From an uncultured Solobacterium sp. (lineage in GTDB: Bacteria > Bacillota_I > Bacilli_A > Erysipelotrichales > Erysipelotrichaceae): a DNA stretch of 10,454 bases. Location: positions 1-10,454 of the forward strand of contig CAJOLG010000056.1 of NCBI GenBank assembly GCA_905235315.1, given 5' to 3'. Of this stretch, positions 7,177-10,454 are shown piece after piece (the first letter of the stretch is position 1; each line of letters starts with the position of its first letter). Position numbers and translations under genes: made by a program. Below the pieces are notes generated by a model that did no database searches, was not told where the DNA came from, and saw nothing but the letters and a program-made list of their open reading frames with translations.

Positions 7177-9267
7177 ATGGGGATAAAAACACGTACAGGA
7201 CGATACAGCGCATTACTGTCTGTAATGATGCTGGTTAATCTCGGCCCAACACCTGCCTTTGCGGAAGGAGAACCGCAGCCAACTGAGACGCCGGTTACTG
7301 TACAGACGGAAGAGCCGGAACGCAATACCGCCAAGGAGCCGACTGTTACAGAAGAAGTGCCTGTAATTCCTGCGGAAGGAAGTACAGAACCTGTTTCAAC
7401 AGAGACACCGGCTTTTGAACAGGAAGAAACACCTGCTTTGGAGCAGGAAGAAAAACAGGATGCGGATTCCGCAGAAGATACCGAAGAATCCGTGGAATCG
7501 GAAGAAGAAACGGAAGATGAAAAAGAAGAAGTATCCTATCCTGCAGTCACATTAAGTGAAACAGTAGAAGGCGTCACGGTTACGCTGAAGGCGCCGGAAG
7601 GGTGTCTGCCGGAAGGGGTTTATATGACGGTTGTGCCGGTTCATGAACAGGCTGTCTTTGAAGCAGTAGACAGTACACTGGCAGAAGAAGGCAAAACCCT
7701 TTCCGATGCAGTGGCATTTGATATTACGTTATATGACATAAATGACAATGAGCTGCAGCCTGACAGCTATGTGACAGTTTCCTTTTCCAATACCAATCTG
7801 AATTCTCCCGCTCCCGAAAGCAGTATTGAGGTCTTCCGTGTCTCTGATGATGCAAGTGAAGTCACATCTGTCACAACAATCGCCGCAAATGATAATAACC
7901 AGATGTTCATTACAGATCACTTTACGATCTATGTATCCGGGAAAGGAAGTATTGAAGATCCTAATGGCGATGGCAGTTACCGGGCGAATGAACAATATCA
8001 CCGTTATTATCTTGAATATGGTGAAATCATTACACTTGAATCAAACGAAAGCTCCATATTTACGGATGAGTGGTATATCGACGGCTCCTCCTACGACGGT
8101 GCACTGACACAGATCGGTGAAAGAACATTTCAAAATACGAATCAGCTGGATGTATATGAAATTGCCAACGTAGCTCATAAGTATGGCATTTTGGGAACTA
8201 ACGTTGAACTCTTTTATGTGTCTTTGAAACCGCGGGAAACATTCAATGTTACATTCAGTTTTAAAGATATCGGTGAGACGGAATTTAAAACAGAGGACGG
8301 ATATCCAAAAGTAGAGGAGAGATCCAGGATTATTGAGCCTCCGTTTCACGAGGCCAGCAAATATATCAATAATACGCTGTATATATTCAGCGGATGGTGT
8401 TTTGATGAAGCGTGCACCCGCGTGATACCTTCCGCTGATTTTTATGGCATAAAAAAGGACATCACAGCGTACGCAACGTATAAGGAAGCGCCGGATAAAT
8501 ATGCAATTGTTTACCATGGCAACGCGACGGACTGCACGTATGTTCCCGCACCTTCATACAATAACACCAACGTATTTAATAACATCACCAATGAATATCC
8601 TGAACGTCCCGGATACGAATTTAAGGGCTGGGCAGATGCGCCGGATGGCGAGCCTAAATACAGTTACTATAAACACGAGCCGGTTACCGTTCCGGAAGGC
8701 AGGATGGTATTTGATTTATATGCCGTCTGGGAAGAAAAAACCATAAGTATTTTTTATGAATATGACAATTCTGAAGAACAACGGAATTGGGGCACGATTG
8801 AGCCAAGATATGAGGTCAATATACCTGCTGCGACCGGTACAGTCACCGGTTCGACAGCGACACCCAGGCCCGGCTATCAATTCGTGAGATGGCGGGACAA
8901 AGACGGCAATACGGTTTCCACAGAGCAGACATTTGTCCCGGAAAAGATCGATGGAAGATATTACGAAAGAGCAGAATACTTTGCCGTCTTCGGAACAATT
9001 ACCTATACCGTTACATTCAATACAGACGGCGGCAGTGAGATTCCGTCACAGACCGTCAATCGCGGCGAAAAGGTTACGCAGCCTGAAGATCCAACAAAAG
9101 GTCCTGATACATGTTTTGGGTTTGCCGGATGGTATTCGGATTCCTCACTTAAAACAAAATACAGCTTTGACAGCCCTGTCACTTCAGACATAACACTCTA
9201 CGCGAAGTGGGTCAGCGGCAATCATGAAAGAGGCAATCTCGAGAAGCAGGGAAGAGCCAACCTGTGA
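7177..9267 (+). CDS. Secreted surface protein with Listeria-Bacteroides (InlB B-type) repeats, N-terminal part of a frameshifted gene
   Basis: This encodes the exported N-terminal portion of an adhesin-like wall protein. Residues 1-29 are a signal peptide (cleavage near AFA-EG). A Glu/Thr/Pro-rich acidic linker (30-118) follows, then a beta-rich domain (121-256, ending in DHFTIYVSG) of a type seen in Bacillota LPXTG proteins. Four repeats of the Listeria-Bacteroides/InlB B type follow at about 355-437, 441-519, 521-605 and 608-679. Each has the pattern of a GY or G-F before [FV]-x-x-W and ends in YA-x-[WY] or a close variant; the last, with VTFNTDGGS and LYAKW, is the most canonical. Such repeats are beta-grasp modules linked to adhesion or spacing. 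After W678 the reading frame runs into an unrelated 18-residue tail (RGNLEKQGRANL at its end) and a TGA. There is no wall anchor in this frame; the anchor lies in the downstream +1 frame. If translated as is, the product would be released instead of wall-attached. Confidence 0.87.
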   Translation: MGIKTRTGRYSALLSVMMLVNLGPTPAFAEGEPQPTETPVTVQTEEPERNTAKEPTVTEEVPVIPAEGSTEPVSTETPAFEQEETPALEQEEKQDADSAEDTEESVESEEETEDEKEEVSYPAVTLSETVEGVTVTLKAPEGCLPEGVYMTVVPVHEQAVFEAVDSTLAEEGKTLSDAVAFDITLYDINDNELQPDSYVTVSFSNTNLNSPAPESSIEVFRVSDDASEVTSVTTIAANDNNQMFITDHFTIYVSGKGSIEDPNGDGSYRANEQYHRYYLEYGEIITLESNESSIFTDEWYIDGSSYDGALTQIGERTFQNTNQLDVYEIANVAHKYGILGTNVELFYVSLKPRETFNVTFSFKDIGETEFKTEDGYPKVEERSRIIEPPFHEASKYINNTLYIFSGWCFDEACTRVIPSADFYGIKKDITAYATYKEAPDKYAIVYHGNATDCTYVPAPSYNNTNVFNNITNEYPERPGYEFKGWADAPDGEPKYSYYKHEPVTVPEGRMVFDLYAVWEEKTISIFYEYDNSEEQRNWGTIEPRYEVNIPAATGTVTGSTATPRPGYQFVRWRDKDGNTVSTEQTFVPEKIDGRYYERAEYFAVFGTITYTVTFNTDGGSEIPSQTVNRGEKVTQPEDPTKGPDTCFGFAGWYSDSSLKTKYSFDSPVTSDITLYAKWVSGNHERGNLEKQGRANL
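9211..9250 (+). other. Probable frameshift site splitting the surface protein gene
   Basis: The upstream frame is repeat-like up to YAKW (ending at 9210); the downstream frame is repeat-like from EEPTC (about 9251). Moving from the first to the second frame means the sequence has one base too many, or two too few. Dropping one A from the AAA at 9227-9229 would give a continuous reading NHEEAISRSREEPTC. A direct repeat GGCAATC (9217-9223 and 9232-9238) flanks the spot. Whether this is a real mutation or a sequencing error cannot be decided here. Confidence 0.7.
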
Positions 9268-10441
9268 GGAGTCCGGTCACGTTGCCGGATATACCTGTGT
9301 AAAATGCAATACACATTTCTCAGACCCTGCCTGTACACAGGAGATTTCTGAGAAAGACTGGGTTTTGCCGGCATTGGGACATGATTGGGATAATCCGACC
9401 TATACATGGGCGGATGATAACAGTACGGCAGACGCAAAACATACATGCAAAAGGGATGATTCACACGTTGAGGAAGAATCCGTTACAACCAGTTCCCGAG
9501 AGACAGCGGCGACCTGTACAATGCCTTCCGCAACGGTATACATCGCAGAATTTGAAAATCCGGCTTTCGATGCTCAGATAAAACGAATTGAAGGAACCGA
9601 TCCGCCGATCGGACACAACTGGGGAAATCCCACATATCTATGGGCAAGTGACAACAGCACTGTTACAGCGAAGAGGATCTGCGCAAATGACAATAATCAT
9701 GTTGATTCCATCGCTGTTAATACCACAAGTGAAATAAAAGAGGGGGAAGAACCAACCTGTACAGAAACAGGAACCGCAACATTTACCGCGGATTTCTCAT
9801 CCTATGGTGATCCGTATGCCACACAGACAAAAACCGACGCTGTGCCTGCCCTTGGTCATGATTGGGGTGCCTGGGTTACCGTTAAGGCTCCTACAACCAG
9901 TGAAAAAGGGACAAAAGAGCGTACCTGTAAACGGGATACTGCTCATAAAGAAACCGCCGAAATCCCCGCTTTGACTCCGGCACCTTCCGACATCACACCT
10001 GCCAACACCACACCTGCGGCAGCGCCTCTTCTGTATCATATCGTTGAAGGTGCGGGTGCTTCCTATGCGAAGAACAGCAGAAGTCCGCTGGTATTCACTT
10101 ACAAGCGTACGTATGATGATCCGGTAACATTCTCACACTTTACGGGTCTTGAAATAGATGGCCTGTGGCTGGATGCTTCTCATTACACAGCAGCTGCCGG
10201 AAGTGTGGTTATTACGCTGAAGGCCGATTATCTTGAAACACTGGAGATCGGCAGACATACGATTACGGCTTACTTCGATGATGGCAACGCGGTGACAGCT
10301 GATTTCTATGTAGGAACCAGGAGAACCAATCGAATTCCAAATACGGAAGATCATAACAGAATGCAAATGTGGGCAATGATTGAGTTCTATTCCATCGCAG
10401 TATCGCTGATCATCATCCATAAGCTCAGAACGACGAGTTAA
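9224..10441 (+). CDS. C-terminal part of the frameshifted surface protein: Cys/His repeats, Ig-like domain, LPXTG-like anchor
   Basis: This frame holds the missing C-terminal half of the upstream surface protein. It has a CEESGH...CVKC segment (14-28), then repeats beginning GH-[DN]-W at residues 52, 130 and 211, spaced 78 and 81 residues, with a pattern of TY-x-W, D-NST and a later C-x4-5-H. This family of repeats is common in Bacillota surface proteins. A Pro/Ala linker (250-269) leads to an Ig-like domain of X2 type (about 271-363: DGLWLDASHYT, GSVVITLKADYLETL, G-HTITAYFDDG). The end is a wall-sorting signal: IPNTE (371-375), a hydrophobic stretch (about 380-397) and KLR. The ATG at 9224 has no evident ribosome binding site, and there is no signal peptide, so independent expression of a functional product is unlikely. 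The first codons up to about residue 8 may not belong to the ancestral protein start at all. Confidence 0.75.
   Translation: MKEAISRSREEPTCEESGHVAGYTCVKCNTHFSDPACTQEISEKDWVLPALGHDWDNPTYTWADDNSTADAKHTCKRDDSHVEEESVTTSSRETAATCTMPSATVYIAEFENPAFDAQIKRIEGTDPPIGHNWGNPTYLWASDNSTVTAKRICANDNNHVDSIAVNTTSEIKEGEEPTCTETGTATFTADFSSYGDPYATQTKTDAVPALGHDWGAWVTVKAPTTSEKGTKERTCKRDTAHKETAEIPALTPAPSDITPANTTPAAAPLLYHIVEGAGASYAKNSRSPLVFTYKRTYDDPVTFSHFTGLEIDGLWLDASHYTAAAGSVVITLKADYLETLEIGRHTITAYFDDGNAVTADFYVGTRRTNRIPNTEDHNRMQMWAMIEFYSIAVSLIIIHKLRTTS
10334..10438 (+). other. LPXTG-like cell-wall sorting signal (IPNTE variant)
   Basis: IPNTE at 10334-10348 is followed by DHNRMQMW, a hydrophobic segment and a short basic tail. 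The architecture is that of a sortase substrate, with Glu where Gly is usual. It is preceded by an Ig-like domain, as expected for a wall-proximal region. Confidence 0.65.
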
Positions 10442-10454
10442 CAGAAAATCCCGG

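Noticed and set aside
9262..9268. Programmed +1 frameshift at CTG-TGA, in the style of the prfB site, joining the two frames
   Set aside because: The slip would land in the right frame, but it would skip the EEPTC segment, which matches a later repeat (EEPTCTETG) and is encoded in the downstream frame before this point. The CTG-TGA context also lacks the CTT-TGA and close AGGGGG arrangement.

Overview
The window looks like a chromosomal segment of a Gram-positive bacterium, probably a host-associated member of the Bacillota. This is inferred from strong AGGAGG ribosome binding sites, an exported surface protein built from Listeria-Bacteroides (InlB B-type) repeats, and an LPXTG-like cell-wall sorting signal with a short basic tail. 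No ribosomal or other phylogenetic marker is present, so nothing finer than phylum is justified.

Region 1 (21-6912) is a tight two-gene operon. The first gene encodes a 12-helix MMPL/RND-type transporter with an unusual C-terminal tail: six glycine tetrads followed by an acidic tandem repeat. Its end overlaps, by 17 bases, the start of a very large exported membrane protein (1412 residues). That second protein has a signal peptide, GLUG-type repeats interrupted by a long predicted coiled coil, two transmembrane helices, and a C-terminal extracellular part that appears to be an internal duplication. The overlap and the strong internal ribosome binding site suggest the two proteins are made together, and possibly act together as an envelope export system of unknown substrate.

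Region 2 (6913-7176) is intergenic. It holds a weak terminator-like hairpin, a longer imperfect stem-loop at 6930-6996, a candidate promoter at 7066-7094 and a strong ribosome binding site at 7165-7170.

Region 3 (7177-10441) carries a modular surface adhesin-like gene that now lies in two overlapping frames. The first part (7177-9267) has the signal peptide, acidic linker and beta-grasp-type repeats. The second part (9224-10441) has further repeats, an Ig-like domain and the wall-anchor signal, but no export signal and no convincing ribosome binding site. The two halves read as one ancestral protein broken by a single-base-type frameshift between about 9211 and 9250. This region is visibly more AT-rich than region 1.
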